From NCBI GenBank assembly GCA_963851245.1, contig CAWKOH010000004.1, positions 558,001 to 622,000 on the forward strand: DNA of 64,000 nucleotides, given 5' to 3'. A program made the position numbers and the translations under genes. The notes under the pieces are model-generated. The model made no database searches. It saw only the letters and a program-made list of their open reading frames with translations, and was not told the DNA's origin. This DNA is from CAWKOH01 sp963851245 (GTDB taxonomy: Bacteria; Actinomycetota; Acidimicrobiia; Acidimicrobiales; Palsa-688). Each line of letters opens with the position of its first letter. Positions within the stretch are counted from its first letter, which is position 1. Of this stretch, positions 33,406 through 41,480 are shown piece after piece.

Positions 33406-33900
33406 TTACTGGTCCACGGTGGAGAGGTGGTCCAGAGCCTGGGCCAGCGTGTTCCACGACAAGGTCGCGGACTTGATGCGCACCGGGAACTTCACCACTC
33501 CTTGCAGGGCTTCGAGGTCCCCGAGAGAGACTTCAGGCTCGCCGTCGGAGCCGGACGTGTCCTCGCTCCCGTCTTCGGCTCCGTCCAGGCGCTGCTCGTG
33601 GATCGACATCATGGCCTTGAACTTGCGAATGGTGGCCCGCGCTTCGGCCAGGCTTTTGCCCTTCACAGCAGTCGACATCATCGACGCTGATGACTGGCTT
33701 ATGGAACACCCCTGTCCCGTGAGCTTTATGTCTTCCACGCGATCACCGTCCAGCTGGACGAAGAGAGTTATCTCGTCTCCGCACAGCGGGTTGAAGCCGG
33801 TCTCGGAGTAAGCCGGAGGGACCGCCAGCTCGCCCCGGTTACGGGGGTTGCGGTAGTGGTCGAGGATGATTTCTCGGTAGAGGTCTTCGAGGCCGGGCAT
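33406..33900 (-). CDS. sufU: Fe-S assembly sulfur-acceptor SufU with an altered zinc ligand
   Basis: A 164-residue SufU: DLYREIILDHYRNPRNRGEL, NPLCGDEITLFVQL (Cys40, Asp42) and TGQGCSISQSSASMM (Cys65). In known SufU proteins the zinc ion is held by two Cys, an Asp and a third Cys in a KCATL-type motif. Here that position reads KSATLSWN: Ser144 for Cys, and Asn150 where His or another residue is usual. Cys to Ser is one base (TGC to TCC). An acidic 20-residue insert (108-125) precedes it. SufU takes persulfide from SufS, encoded just upstream (22-nt gap). Start ATG 33900. Confidence 0.9.
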   Translation of the reverse strand: MPGLEDLYREIILDHYRNPRNRGELAVPPAYSETGFNPLCGDEITLFVQLDGDRVEDIKLTGQGCSISQSSASMMSTAVKGKSLAEARATIRKFKAMMSIHEQRLDGAEDGSEDTSGSDGEPEVSLGDLEALQGVVKFPVRIKSATLSWNTLAQALDHLSTVDQ

Positions 33901-33922
33901 TTGGCTGTCTTGTAGTCCTGGT

Positions 33923-35149
33923 CTAGGCGAATAGGCGGTCGGCGGTCGCAAGAGCGTCGGCGAGTGCGTCGACATCGGCTCTCTCGTTGTACACCGAAAA
34001 GGATGCCCTAGCGGTAGCCCCTACTCCGAATCGGCGCATCAACGGTTTGGCGCAATGGTGGCCGGCCCGGACACACACCCCGGATTCGTCGAGCACCTGT
34101 GACAGGTCGTGGGGATGGACGTCCTTGTAGTTGAACGAGATCACCCCGCCTCGACGATCGGCGTCGTCGGTTCCGTGAATGACCAGATCCGGATATCGCT
34201 CCCGCAGAGTGGTGAGGGCGTAGGCGGTGAGATCCCGCTCGTGTTGGCGCACAGAGCTCATGCCGATTGCGGTGAGGTAATCCACAGCCGCGGCAAGGCC
34301 GACCACCTCTGCAATAGGAGGAGTACCGGCCTCGAACTTCCACGGGACGTCGTTTGGCGTGAAACCGTCGAGGCGGACATCGCGGATCATCTCGCCTCCT
34401 CCCAGGAACGGCGGCATGGCCTCCAGCAGCTCGGCCCGGGCCCACAGGGCGCCGATACCGGTCGGCCCGAGCATCTTGTGTCCGGTGAGACCGAAGAAAT
34501 CCACATCCATCGCCCGCACGTCGGTCGGTAGGTGCGGGGCTTGCTGGGCTCCGTCGATGAGGATGAGGGCGCCCGCCCCGTGGGCCGCGTCGGCGAGCTC
34601 CCGCACCGGGTTGATCGTCCCGAGCACGTTAGAGACGGCGGTGACGCCGAGCAGCTTGGCGCCGTCGAGGGTCTCGTCCAGCCCGGACAGGTCGAGCAGG
34701 CCGTCATCACTGACGGGCAGGAAGCGCAGCTCGATACCCCTCTCGGCACGAAGCTGCAACCACGGGACCAGGTTCGAGTGGTGCTCCATCTCGGTCAGCA
34801 CGACGACGTCGCCGGGGGCCAGATTGGCTCGACCCCAGGAGTAGGCCACCAGGTTGATGGCCTCCGTCACGTTCTTGGTGAACACCACCTCACCGGCGTC
34901 GCCAGCGCCGATGAACCGGGCCACCGACGCCCGGCCCGCCTCGAACAGCCTGGTCGCCTCTTCCGCTATGGCGTATACACCGCGGTGGACATTGGCATGA
35001 GTCGTCTCGTAGTAGCGGGTCATGGCCTCGATGACCGCGGTCGGCTTCTGCGAGGACGCCGCGGAGTCGAGGTAGACCAGGCGCCTGCCGTGAACCAGTT
35101 GATCCAGGATCGGGAAGTCCTTCTTGATCAGCTGTGGGTCTAACGCCAT
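33923..35149 (-). CDS. sufS: Cysteine desulfurase SufS
   Basis: A 408-residue group II cysteine desulfurase. PLP Lys in TGHKMLGPTGIG near residue 225; VYLDSAASSQKPTAVIEAM, TEMEHHSNLVPW, ILIDGAQQAPH and the catalytic Cys in RAGHHCAKPLMRRFG near 363. It releases sulfur from cysteine as persulfide for SufU. It overlaps the sufC copy 2 stop by 10 nt, so sufC-sufS-sufU form one operon. The operon is separate from, and on the opposite strand to, the sufB-sufD cluster 12 kb away. Confidence 0.96.
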   Translation of the reverse strand: MALDPQLIKKDFPILDQLVHGRRLVYLDSAASSQKPTAVIEAMTRYYETTHANVHRGVYAIAEEATRLFEAGRASVARFIGAGDAGEVVFTKNVTEAINLVAYSWGRANLAPGDVVVLTEMEHHSNLVPWLQLRAERGIELRFLPVSDDGLLDLSGLDETLDGAKLLGVTAVSNVLGTINPVRELADAAHGAGALILIDGAQQAPHLPTDVRAMDVDFFGLTGHKMLGPTGIGALWARAELLEAMPPFLGGGEMIRDVRLDGFTPNDVPWKFEAGTPPIAEVVGLAAAVDYLTAIGMSSVRQHERDLTAYALTTLRERYPDLVIHGTDDADRRGGVISFNYKDVHPHDLSQVLDESGVCVRAGHHCAKPLMRRFGVGATARASFSVYNERADVDALADALATADRLFA

Positions 35150-35883
35150 GCTTCATACCCCTCTTCTTCGATGACCAGGGCCAGCTCCGGACCTCCACTC
35201 GTGACGATCCGGCCGTCCACCAGCAGGTGGACCACGTCAGGCTTCAGCTGGTCGAGGATGCGCTGATAGTGGGTGACGACCAGGACGCCGAGCTCGGGGC
35301 GGGCGTGGCGGACGGCCTCGACCCCGCGAGCAACGACCCCCAAGGCATCTATGTCCAGCCCCGAGTCGGTCTCGTCCAGAATGGCCAGCTCCGGCTCGAG
35401 TATGGCCAGCTGGAGGATCTCATTGCGCTTTTTCTCGCCTCCCGAGAACCCTTCGTTGAGGTAACGGTCCCCGAAGGCCGGGTCCATCCCCAGCTTCTTC
35501 ATCCATTCCATGATCGAGACGCGTAGCTCGAGGACGGACAGGTCCATGCCCCGGCGAGCGGACAGCGCCTGCCGCAGGAACTGGGCCACCGGCACTCCAG
35601 GGATCTCCTCCGGGTACTGGAAGGCCAGAAACATCCCGGCCTTGCCCCGGACGTCGGCCGGCCATTCAGTGATGTCCTCGCCCTTGAAAAGGACCCGCCC
35701 GGCCGTCACGTCGTAGGACGGGTTGCCGAGCAAAGCGTTGGCGAGGGTTGACTTGCCCGAACCATTTGGGCCCATAAGGGCGTGAACTTCCCCGGCCCGC
35801 ACGACCAGGTCCACACCCCGAAGGATCTCGGTGCCTTCAACGGAGACGTGGAGGTCGTTGACCTCGAACAGCGGAGGAGCCAC
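35140..35883 (-). CDS. sufC: Fe-S assembly ATPase SufC (copy 2)
   Basis: A 247-residue ABC ATPase: Walker A GPNGSGKST at 38-46, Q-loop MFLAFQYPEEIPGV, signature GFSGGEKKRNEILQL, Walker B LAILDETDSGLDIDAL and H-loop VVTHYQRIL. GTG 35883 gives the family N-terminus (APPLFEVNDLHVSVEGTEIL); the open frame extends 94 codons further but that sequence is promoter and the divergent gene. Intact, unlike copy 1. The two copies differ clearly in sequence (for example LDETDS against LDEIDS), so this is not a recent duplication. It heads the sufC-sufS-sufU operon. Confidence 0.95.
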   Translation of the reverse strand: MAPPLFEVNDLHVSVEGTEILRGVDLVVRAGEVHALMGPNGSGKSTLANALLGNPSYDVTAGRVLFKGEDITEWPADVRGKAGMFLAFQYPEEIPGVPVAQFLRQALSARRGMDLSVLELRVSIMEWMKKLGMDPAFGDRYLNEGFSGGEKKRNEILQLAILEPELAILDETDSGLDIDALGVVARGVEAVRHARPELGVLVVTHYQRILDQLKPDVVHLLVDGRIVTSGGPELALVIEEEGYEAWR

Positions 35884-35974
35884 GCGCCCAATTCTATTAC
35901 CACTACGCCCATAGGGAAAAATAGGGGGCGTGGTGGCGTGGCGCCCCCTTTTTCTCCAACTAGCCTGCCGCGCA

Positions 35975-38110
35975 ATGCCGGACCCGTGGACGTCGCAGGC
36001 GAGCGTCTCATCGGGCGGCCCCGTCGACAGGGTGACCCTGGTCGAGGGCTCCGCCTTCCTGATCACCGCTCCCGGTGGTGAGGTTGCGCCCGAATCGGCG
36101 GAGGGATTCTTCTTCCGGGACACCCGTTTCCTGTCGGCCTGGGTGTTGAGGATCAACGGGGACACCCCAGAGCCGCTGGCCCGTTCGGTAGCTGACCCCT
36201 ACTCCGCCACTTTCGTGTCCCGGTCCCGGCTACATCCGGGTCGGTCCGATTCCAACCTTATGATCGAACGACGCCGGTATGTCGGGCGGGGCATGCGTGA
36301 GGACCTCATAGTGCGGAACTTCGGCGAGGAGCCCGCTTACTGCGCCGTCGAGATCGCCTTGGGAGCCGACTTCGCCGACCTCTTCGCGGTCAAAGAGGGA
36401 CGGGTTGGTACCCCGGCCGAGGAGCCGGCCGAGCACGTCAATGGATCCATCATCTTCGCCCGCAAGAACGGCAAGCACCGGCGCAGCCTCAGGGTCTCCT
36501 TCTCCGAACCGGCTTCTCTCGACGGTCCGGTCGCCCGCTGGGAAGTCATCATCCCTCAGAAGGGGGTGTGGACGCTGTGCCAGCAGTTCTCGTGTGGGAT
36601 CGACAATGACGAGATCGAACCGCGGTGGCTGTGCGGTCAGCCGGTGGCCCGGGCCAAGCCGGCCGAGCGCCTGGCGGCCTGGCGGCGCAACGTCCCGGTG
36701 GTCGATACCGACCACGACGGCCTGCGCAGGGTGGTGGCGAAGAGTGCCGAGGACCTCGGAGCCTTGCGCATCTTCGATCCGGATTACCCGGAGCGGACGG
36801 TTGTCGCCGCCGGCGCGCCCTGGTTCATGACGCTGTTCGGACGGGACTCCCTGCTGAGCGCCTGGATGGCCCTGATCGTCGACCCCGAACTGGCCCTGGG
36901 GACGCTGCAAACCCTGGCCCGGTTCCAGGGCACCGACGTGCGCCCATACAACGAGGAGGAGCCGGGCCGGATCCTGCACGAGATGCGATTCGGCGAGGCA
37001 TCGTCCCTGTCCTTGGGCGGCGGCACCATCTACTACGGAACGGCCGACGCCACCCCCCTTTTCGTCATGCTCCTCGGTGAGCTGCGACGGTGGGGACTGG
37101 CGCGCGAGGCGGTGGACGAGCTGCTGCCGCACGCGGATCGCGCCATCGAATGGATCCAGAAGTTCGGTGACCGCGACGGCGACGGCTACGTGGAATACCA
37201 GCGGACGTCCGATCGGGGCCTTCGCAATCAGGGCTGGAAGGACTCCAAGGACGCCGTCCGTTTCGCCGACGGCCGCCTCGCCGAGGCCCCGGTAGCGCTG
37301 GCCGAAGTGCAGGGATACACCTACGGCGCCTATCTGGCCAGGGCCTTCTTCGCTGCCGAGCAGGGCGATAGCGCCCTCTCGAGCGAACTGCGCGCCCGGG
37401 CCGCCGGGCTCAAAGCCAACTTCAACCGCGACTTCTGGCTCGAGGAGCGGGGCTGGTTGGCCATGGGTCTCGATCGCGACAAGAAGCCGATCGACGCGCT
37501 GGCATCGAACATGGGTCACTGTTTGTGGACCGGTATCCTGGACGCTGACAAGGCCGACCTGGTGGCCCGCAAACTCGTGAGCCCGGACTTGTTCAGCGGG
37601 TGGGGAGTACGGACACTCGCCGTGTCCATGAACGGTTATAACCCGATCAGTTATCACTGCGGCTCGGTCTGGCCTCACGACAACGCGGTGGCGGCCGTGG
37701 GACTCATGCGTTACGGCTATGTGCGCGAGGCCCAGCGGGTGATCATGGCTGTCCTCGACGCCGCGGTCGCCCAGGGCGGCCGGCTGCCCGAGTTGTACAG
37801 CGGGCTGGAGCGTATGGAACTGCCGCTGGTCGTCTCATACCCGACTTCCTGCTCGCCCCAGGCGTGGGCCGCCGCGTCCCCGCTCCTGATGCTCCGCACG
37901 CTGCTCCGCCTCGACCCCTGGGTCCCGCGGGGCAAGGTATGGCTCCAGCCGGCTCTCCCCGAGCAGATCGGCCACCTCCATGTCGGGCGCATTCCCCTCG
38001 CCGGCGCCCGGGTGTCGGTCACAGTCGACGGCGGATCGGTGTCAGTGGAGGGACTGCCCGCCGACCTGGAGCTGGTGGACGCCCCCCGGCACCCCCTCAC
38101 CGGTTCCTGA
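35975..38110 (+). CDS. Glycogen debranching enzyme (amylo-alpha-1,6-glucosidase)
   Basis: A 711-residue protein. The N-terminal beta domain (GSAFLITAPGGEVAPESAEG, FFFRDTRFLSAWVLRING, NLMIERRRYVGRGMREDLIV) is the N-terminal glycogen-debranching domain; the C-terminal (alpha/alpha)6 barrel has APWFMTLFGRDSLLSAWMAL, GDRDGDGYVEYQRTSDRGLR, NQGWKDSKDAVRFADG and NPISYHCGSVWPHDNAVAA. These match bacterial two-domain debranching proteins acting on alpha-1,6 branch points or related glucans. ATG 35975 is the start; a 91-bp divergent gap upstream holds promoters for it and sufC. It stands alone, with no other glycogen gene. Confidence 0.9.
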   Translation: MPDPWTSQASVSSGGPVDRVTLVEGSAFLITAPGGEVAPESAEGFFFRDTRFLSAWVLRINGDTPEPLARSVADPYSATFVSRSRLHPGRSDSNLMIERRRYVGRGMREDLIVRNFGEEPAYCAVEIALGADFADLFAVKEGRVGTPAEEPAEHVNGSIIFARKNGKHRRSLRVSFSEPASLDGPVARWEVIIPQKGVWTLCQQFSCGIDNDEIEPRWLCGQPVARAKPAERLAAWRRNVPVVDTDHDGLRRVVAKSAEDLGALRIFDPDYPERTVVAAGAPWFMTLFGRDSLLSAWMALIVDPELALGTLQTLARFQGTDVRPYNEEEPGRILHEMRFGEASSLSLGGGTIYYGTADATPLFVMLLGELRRWGLAREAVDELLPHADRAIEWIQKFGDRDGDGYVEYQRTSDRGLRNQGWKDSKDAVRFADGRLAEAPVALAEVQGYTYGAYLARAFFAAEQGDSALSSELRARAAGLKANFNRDFWLEERGWLAMGLDRDKKPIDALASNMGHCLWTGILDADKADLVARKLVSPDLFSGWGVRTLAVSMNGYNPISYHCGSVWPHDNAVAAVGLMRYGYVREAQRVIMAVLDAAVAQGGRLPELYSGLERMELPLVVSYPTSCSPQAWAAASPLLMLRTLLRLDPWVPRGKVWLQPALPEQIGHLHVGRIPLAGARVSVTVDGGSVSVEGLPADLELVDAPRHPLTGS

Positions 38111-38219
38111 GCTTCTTGGCCGCGGGCAGGCGGGGAGCCGTCCGGCGAGCGGCGGGAGGGTCGCCACCCGATTTTCCGTGTATCAGATCCACCTGTCAGT
38201 AGATGAAAGGCACGTATTG

Positions 38220-38257
38220 TGCAGAATAGTTCACCATATACGGTGAACTATTCTGCA
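38220..38257. terminator. 16-bp perfect inverted repeat, possible bidirectional terminator
   Basis: TGCAGAATAGTTCACC (38220-38235) and its exact complement (38242-38257) enclose the loop ATATAC. It lies in the 245-bp gap between the convergent debranching-enzyme and MBL genes. There is no T-run on either side, so classic intrinsic termination is uncertain. It is more AT-rich than its surroundings. Confidence 0.55.
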
Positions 38258-38355
38258 GAAAGGTTATGGGTGCGAGCCCGTCACCCCGGACAGGACCCGG
38301 CGACTCCGGCGACTCCGGCGCCCCCGCTCCAGCTCGAGTGGCGTTCAGCCGCCGG

Positions 38356-38958
38356 CTACCAACCGCGGTCGACCCACTCCTGCAGATGAGGCCGCTCGGT
38401 GCCGATGCTGGTGTCGTCCCCGTGCCCGGGAAGAACGATCGTGTCGGCCGGAAGCGAGGCGAACAGGCGGTCCTCGATCGATCGGATGATCGCGGCGAAG
38501 TCGCCACCGGGGAACTGGGTGGCTCCGGGGCCGCCCGGGAAGAGCGTGTCCCCGCTGAAGAGGACCGGCGAGCCTGCGAGCCGGAAGCACATCGATCCGG
38601 GGGTGTGTCCAGGTGTGGCGATGGTGTGCAGCCGCAGCCGGCCGACCTGGATGACTCCGTCGTCGTCGAGGACGAAGTCGTAGGACGGCAACATCTCTGC
38701 GTCCGCAGCGGTGACGCCCACGTTGTAACCGGCGTCTCGCACCGCTGGCACGGCCTGAATGTGGTCCCAGTGGCCGTGGGTCTCGAGCACCTGGCGGACA
38801 TTCAACCGGCGGCAGAGTTCCAGCAGCTTCTCGTGCTCGTTGGCGGCGTCGAGCAGGACCGCCTCTCCGGTCTCCTTGCATCGAAGGACGAACACGTTGT
38901 TGTCCATGGGGCCGACCACGAGCTTGTGGATCTCGGCCTGGCTGTCCTCGTAGTGCAT
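38356..38958 (-). CDS. MBL-fold hydrolase, glyoxalase II-like
   Basis: A 200-residue protein with the metal motif VLETHGHWDHIQAVP (THGHWDH) near residue 60, TPGHTPGSMCF, PVLFSGDTLFPGGPG and the closing IVLPGHGDDT. These are hydroxyacylglutathione-hydrolase-like. The N-terminus LVVGPMDNNVFVLRCKETGE matches actinobacterial members. The thiol-ester substrate would be mycothiol-linked in an actinobacterium; that is inferred. Convergent with the debranching gene, and divergent from the acyl-CoA dehydrogenase. Confidence 0.88.
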   Translation of the reverse strand: MHYEDSQAEIHKLVVGPMDNNVFVLRCKETGEAVLLDAANEHEKLLELCRRLNVRQVLETHGHWDHIQAVPAVRDAGYNVGVTAADAEMLPSYDFVLDDDGVIQVGRLRLHTIATPGHTPGSMCFRLAGSPVLFSGDTLFPGGPGATQFPGGDFAAIIRSIEDRLFASLPADTIVLPGHGDDTSIGTERPHLQEWVDRGW

Positions 38959-39039
38959 TGTGCGCAGCCTATGGGCTAGAAAGTGCTTTCAGTAACCAGT
39001 GTGTCACCAGAGACTCCGCGTGCCCGAGGGGGACGAAGC

Positions 39040-40155
39040 GTGAATTTTGCGTTCAGTGAAGAGCAGGAAGAGCTACGGAAGGCGGTTCGCCGCTTTCTGG
39101 AGGATAAGTCACCCGAGACCGAGGTGCGCCGTCTGATGGAGACCACCGACGGCTACGACCCGGCGGTGTGGAGCCAGATGGCTGAGCAGCTGGGCCTGCA
39201 GGGACTGATCATCCCCGAGGAGTTCGGTGGTTCGGGCTTCACCTACGTGGAGCTGATCGTGGTGTTGGAGGAAATGGGCCGGGCCCTGTTGTGCGCCCCC
39301 TACTTCTCCAGCGTGGCCCTGGCCGCCAACCTGCTCCTGGTGGCCGGCGATGACGGAGCCAAGAAGGATTACCTGCCGGGTATCGCGGGCGGCTCGACGA
39401 TCGCCACGGTCGCTCTGGCCGAGGCCTCGGGCCGCTGGGACGAGGAGGGTGTCACCTTGCCGGCGACGGGCTCGGCTGGCAGTTGGACTCTCACCGGCGA
39501 GAAGCTCTACGTGCTGGACGGCCATACGGCCGATGTCGTGCTGGTGGCGGCTCGGACCGGCGCGGGGGTCTCGGTCTTCGCGGTGGAGAAGGGGGCCCAG
39601 GGGTTCAGCGCCACGCCGCTTTCGACCATGGACCAGACCCGCAAGCAGGCCCGGCTGACCTTTGAGTCCACCCCGGCTCGCCTGGTCGGCTCGGATGGGG
39701 CTGGTTGGGCGGCGGTGTCGAAGATGCTGGACCTGGCCGCCGTGGCTCTGGCCGCTGAGCAGGTGGGCGGGGCCCAGAAGGTGCTGGAGATGGCGGTGGA
39801 GTACGCCAAGGTGCGGGTGCAGTTCGGGCGACCCATCGGTAGCTTCCAGGCCATCAAGCACAAGTGTGCCGACATGCTTTTGGAGGTGGAGTCGGCCAAG
39901 TCGGCCGCCTATTACGCCGGCTGGGCCGCAGCTGAGGACAACGACGAGCTGCCGGTGGTGGCCAGCCTGGCCAAGTCCTACTGCTCGGAGGCCTACTTCC
40001 ACGCCACCGCCGAGAACATCCAGATCCATGGCGGCATCGGCTTCACCTGGGAGCACCCGGCCCACCTGTATTTCAAGCGGGCCAAGAGCTCCGAGCTGCT
40101 CTTCGGCGATCCGACCTACCACCGCGAGCTCCTCGCCCAGCGCATCGGCATCTGA
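39040..40155 (+). CDS. Acyl-CoA dehydrogenase
   Basis: A 371-residue flavoenzyme from GTG 39040 (GAGGGGG upstream). Motifs: NFAFSEEQEELRKAVRRFLE, LGLQGLIIPEEFGGSGFTYV, AALAAEQVGGAQKVLEMAVE, RVQFGRPIGSFQAIKHKCAD, and IQIHGGIGFTWEHPAHLYFK. The catalytic position sits in a region reading SSELLFGDPTYHREL, without the usual Glu of FEGT(N)E motifs; this layout is common in actinobacterial steroid- or CoA-ring-type dehydrogenases that act as heteromeric pairs. Here no partner subunit is adjacent. The substrate is unknown. Confidence 0.88.
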   Translation: MNFAFSEEQEELRKAVRRFLEDKSPETEVRRLMETTDGYDPAVWSQMAEQLGLQGLIIPEEFGGSGFTYVELIVVLEEMGRALLCAPYFSSVALAANLLLVAGDDGAKKDYLPGIAGGSTIATVALAEASGRWDEEGVTLPATGSAGSWTLTGEKLYVLDGHTADVVLVAARTGAGVSVFAVEKGAQGFSATPLSTMDQTRKQARLTFESTPARLVGSDGAGWAAVSKMLDLAAVALAAEQVGGAQKVLEMAVEYAKVRVQFGRPIGSFQAIKHKCADMLLEVESAKSAAYYAGWAAAEDNDELPVVASLAKSYCSEAYFHATAENIQIHGGIGFTWEHPAHLYFKRAKSSELLFGDPTYHRELLAQRIGI

Positions 40156-40251
40156 TCTACGGGCCCGCCGCGCTCACCGCACGGAAGGCCGGCCACCTTC
40201 GATCCCGTAAATGCTTGGGTTGGGCCCCGCGGATGGGTACCATCAATGGCA

Positions 40252-40469
40252 CCGAGGAAAGGAGGTGGTCCAACTGAGCAGTAGACGTTTTGGGACCTCG
40301 GAGGTGGCTGGTCGCTAGGCGGCCGCTGGACCACCTGGTAATCCAAGCCAGTTACCCAGGGACGAACCGGCCGGGACGCTGGTCCCACCCGGCATACCAA
40401 ACGGGACTTCCTGCCATTCCAGTCTGAATTACCTGTCGTAGGGGGGTCGCCTGAAGGGCGGCCCCCCTA
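40252..40469 (+). ncRNA. Structured leader or small RNA with a near-complete anti-SD match
   Basis: An RNA-like element between the dehydrogenase and the hydrolase. AAAGGAGGTGGTCC (40258-40271) can pair over 14 nt with the 16S 3' tail, one pair being G-U. AGGTGGTCCA (40263-40272) is also a perfect complement of TGGACCACCT (40327-40336). Eight bases past GGAGG lies CTG, opening a 14-codon frame (SSRRFGTSEVAGR) that ends at 40316. Smaller pairings (GGTAA/TTACC, GGGAC/GTCCC) follow, and a terminator ends the element. No known RNA family was matched. Strand inferred from the ribosome-site orientation. Confidence 0.55.
40439..40469 (+). terminator. Strong G+C hairpin ending the RNA element
   Basis: Arms TAGGGGGGTCGCC (40439-40451) and GGCGGCCCCCCTA (40457-40469) pair over 13 positions with one G-U, loop TGAAG. 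No T-run follows. It ends 1 nt before the hydrolase GTG, so it may attenuate that gene. Confidence 0.65.
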
Positions 40470-40470
40470 C

Positions 40471-41286
40471 GTGCGCGAGAGTGGGGCGGTGACCATCACC
40501 CCCCTGGACCGGCTGCCGGAGACGGGTGGCCCCTTCTCGATCGCATCCGACGACGCCACCCTGGCCGCTTACCTGGCCCGGCCCGCTCCCTCAGCCGCCG
40601 GCCGCAGCGGGCGTCACGGTCTGATTCTCTGCCACGGCTTTCCGGTAGTCCCCACACTGCCGGGAGCTTCGAACCGGGGCTACCAGGAACTGGCCGACCG
40701 GCTGGCTGCGGACACCGGGTGGATGGTGCTCACCTTCAACTTTCGCGGCACGTCGGACTCTTCGGGGAACTTCTCCCTCGGCGGATGGCTGGAGGATCTC
40801 AAGGCGGCCATTGATCTGCTCCTCGGGCGCGGCGGCGTGGACGCCATGTGGCTGTGCGGGTTCGCGGCGGGGGGCGCCCTGGCGCTGTGCGCGGCCGGGG
40901 AGGATCCGAGAGTGCGGGGAGTCGCCGCCTTCTCGGCCCCGGCCGACTTCGCCGAGCGGGCCGCGGATGCTCGGCGGTTCGTGACCCAGGCCCGGGAGGC
41001 GGGGGTCATCCGCGACCCGGGTTTCCCCTCCGACCTTGATGCCTGGGCTCGCGAGTTGAGGGATATCCGGCCTTTGAGGATGATCGGCAAGATCCCGCCC
41101 CGCCCGGTCCTCCTCGTGCACGGAGCCAACGACGAGGTGGTCCCCGTGCTCGACGCTCGGGCCCTGGCTGACGCCGCCGGCCACGAGGTGGAGCTGCGCA
41201 TCCTGCCCAGCGCCGGTCACCGTCTGCGCAATGACCCGAGAGCCATAGCGCTGCTCATCGGGTGGATCGACCGCCAGCAGAGCTGA
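40471..41286 (+). CDS. Alpha/beta hydrolase-fold protein lacking the nucleophile serine
   Basis: About 271 residues (GTG 40471; GTG 40489 also possible). The fold is clear: LILCHGFPVVPTLPG, WMVLTFNFRGTSDSSGNFSL, acid region VLLVHGANDEVVPVLDARAL and His in LPSAGHRLRNDP. The nucleophile elbow, normally GxSxG, reads CGFAAGGALAL, with Ala132 where Ser is expected (GCG, one base from TCG). It may be a binding or pseudoenzyme form, or an altered base. It follows the structured RNA element closely, which may regulate it. Confidence 0.82.
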   Translation: MRESGAVTITPLDRLPETGGPFSIASDDATLAAYLARPAPSAAGRSGRHGLILCHGFPVVPTLPGASNRGYQELADRLAADTGWMVLTFNFRGTSDSSGNFSLGGWLEDLKAAIDLLLGRGGVDAMWLCGFAAGGALALCAAGEDPRVRGVAAFSAPADFAERAADARRFVTQAREAGVIRDPGFPSDLDAWARELRDIRPLRMIGKIPPRPVLLVHGANDEVVPVLDARALADAAGHEVELRILPSAGHRLRNDPRAIALLIGWIDRQQS

Positions 41287-41480
41287 GGATTCCGGCCCCG
41301 TCTCCGCCGGCGGGTCAGGCGGGGGAGAGGGATGGCAGCACTCGTACCCAAGTCGAACGGGACGTCGGCCGGCACGTCCAGGCTCTGGTATCCGCCGGCT
41401 TCGGCCAGGTGGGCCTGGTCTGGCGGGGTCTCGACGACGCCCTGGTCGTCGGGGTGAAGCTCTGACACCCGATGTTTGGC

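Noticed and set aside
40256..40300. Resemblance of GAGGAAAG to the RNase P RNA core
   Set aside because: Only a short match. The element is about 220 nt and lacks the other conserved RNase P segments, so it is not rnpB.
40274..40436. Reading through the TAG at 40314-40316 to extend the 14-codon frame by about 40 codons
   Set aside because: The extension (AAAGPPGNPSQLPRDEPAGT ...) is Pro/Gly-rich without a recognised fold, and there is no suppressor signal.
41287..41480. Small genes in the hydrolase-thiE gap (either strand)
   Set aside because: Frames are open, but they overlap each other, lack ribosome sites and show no family features. They are probably high-GC chance frames.
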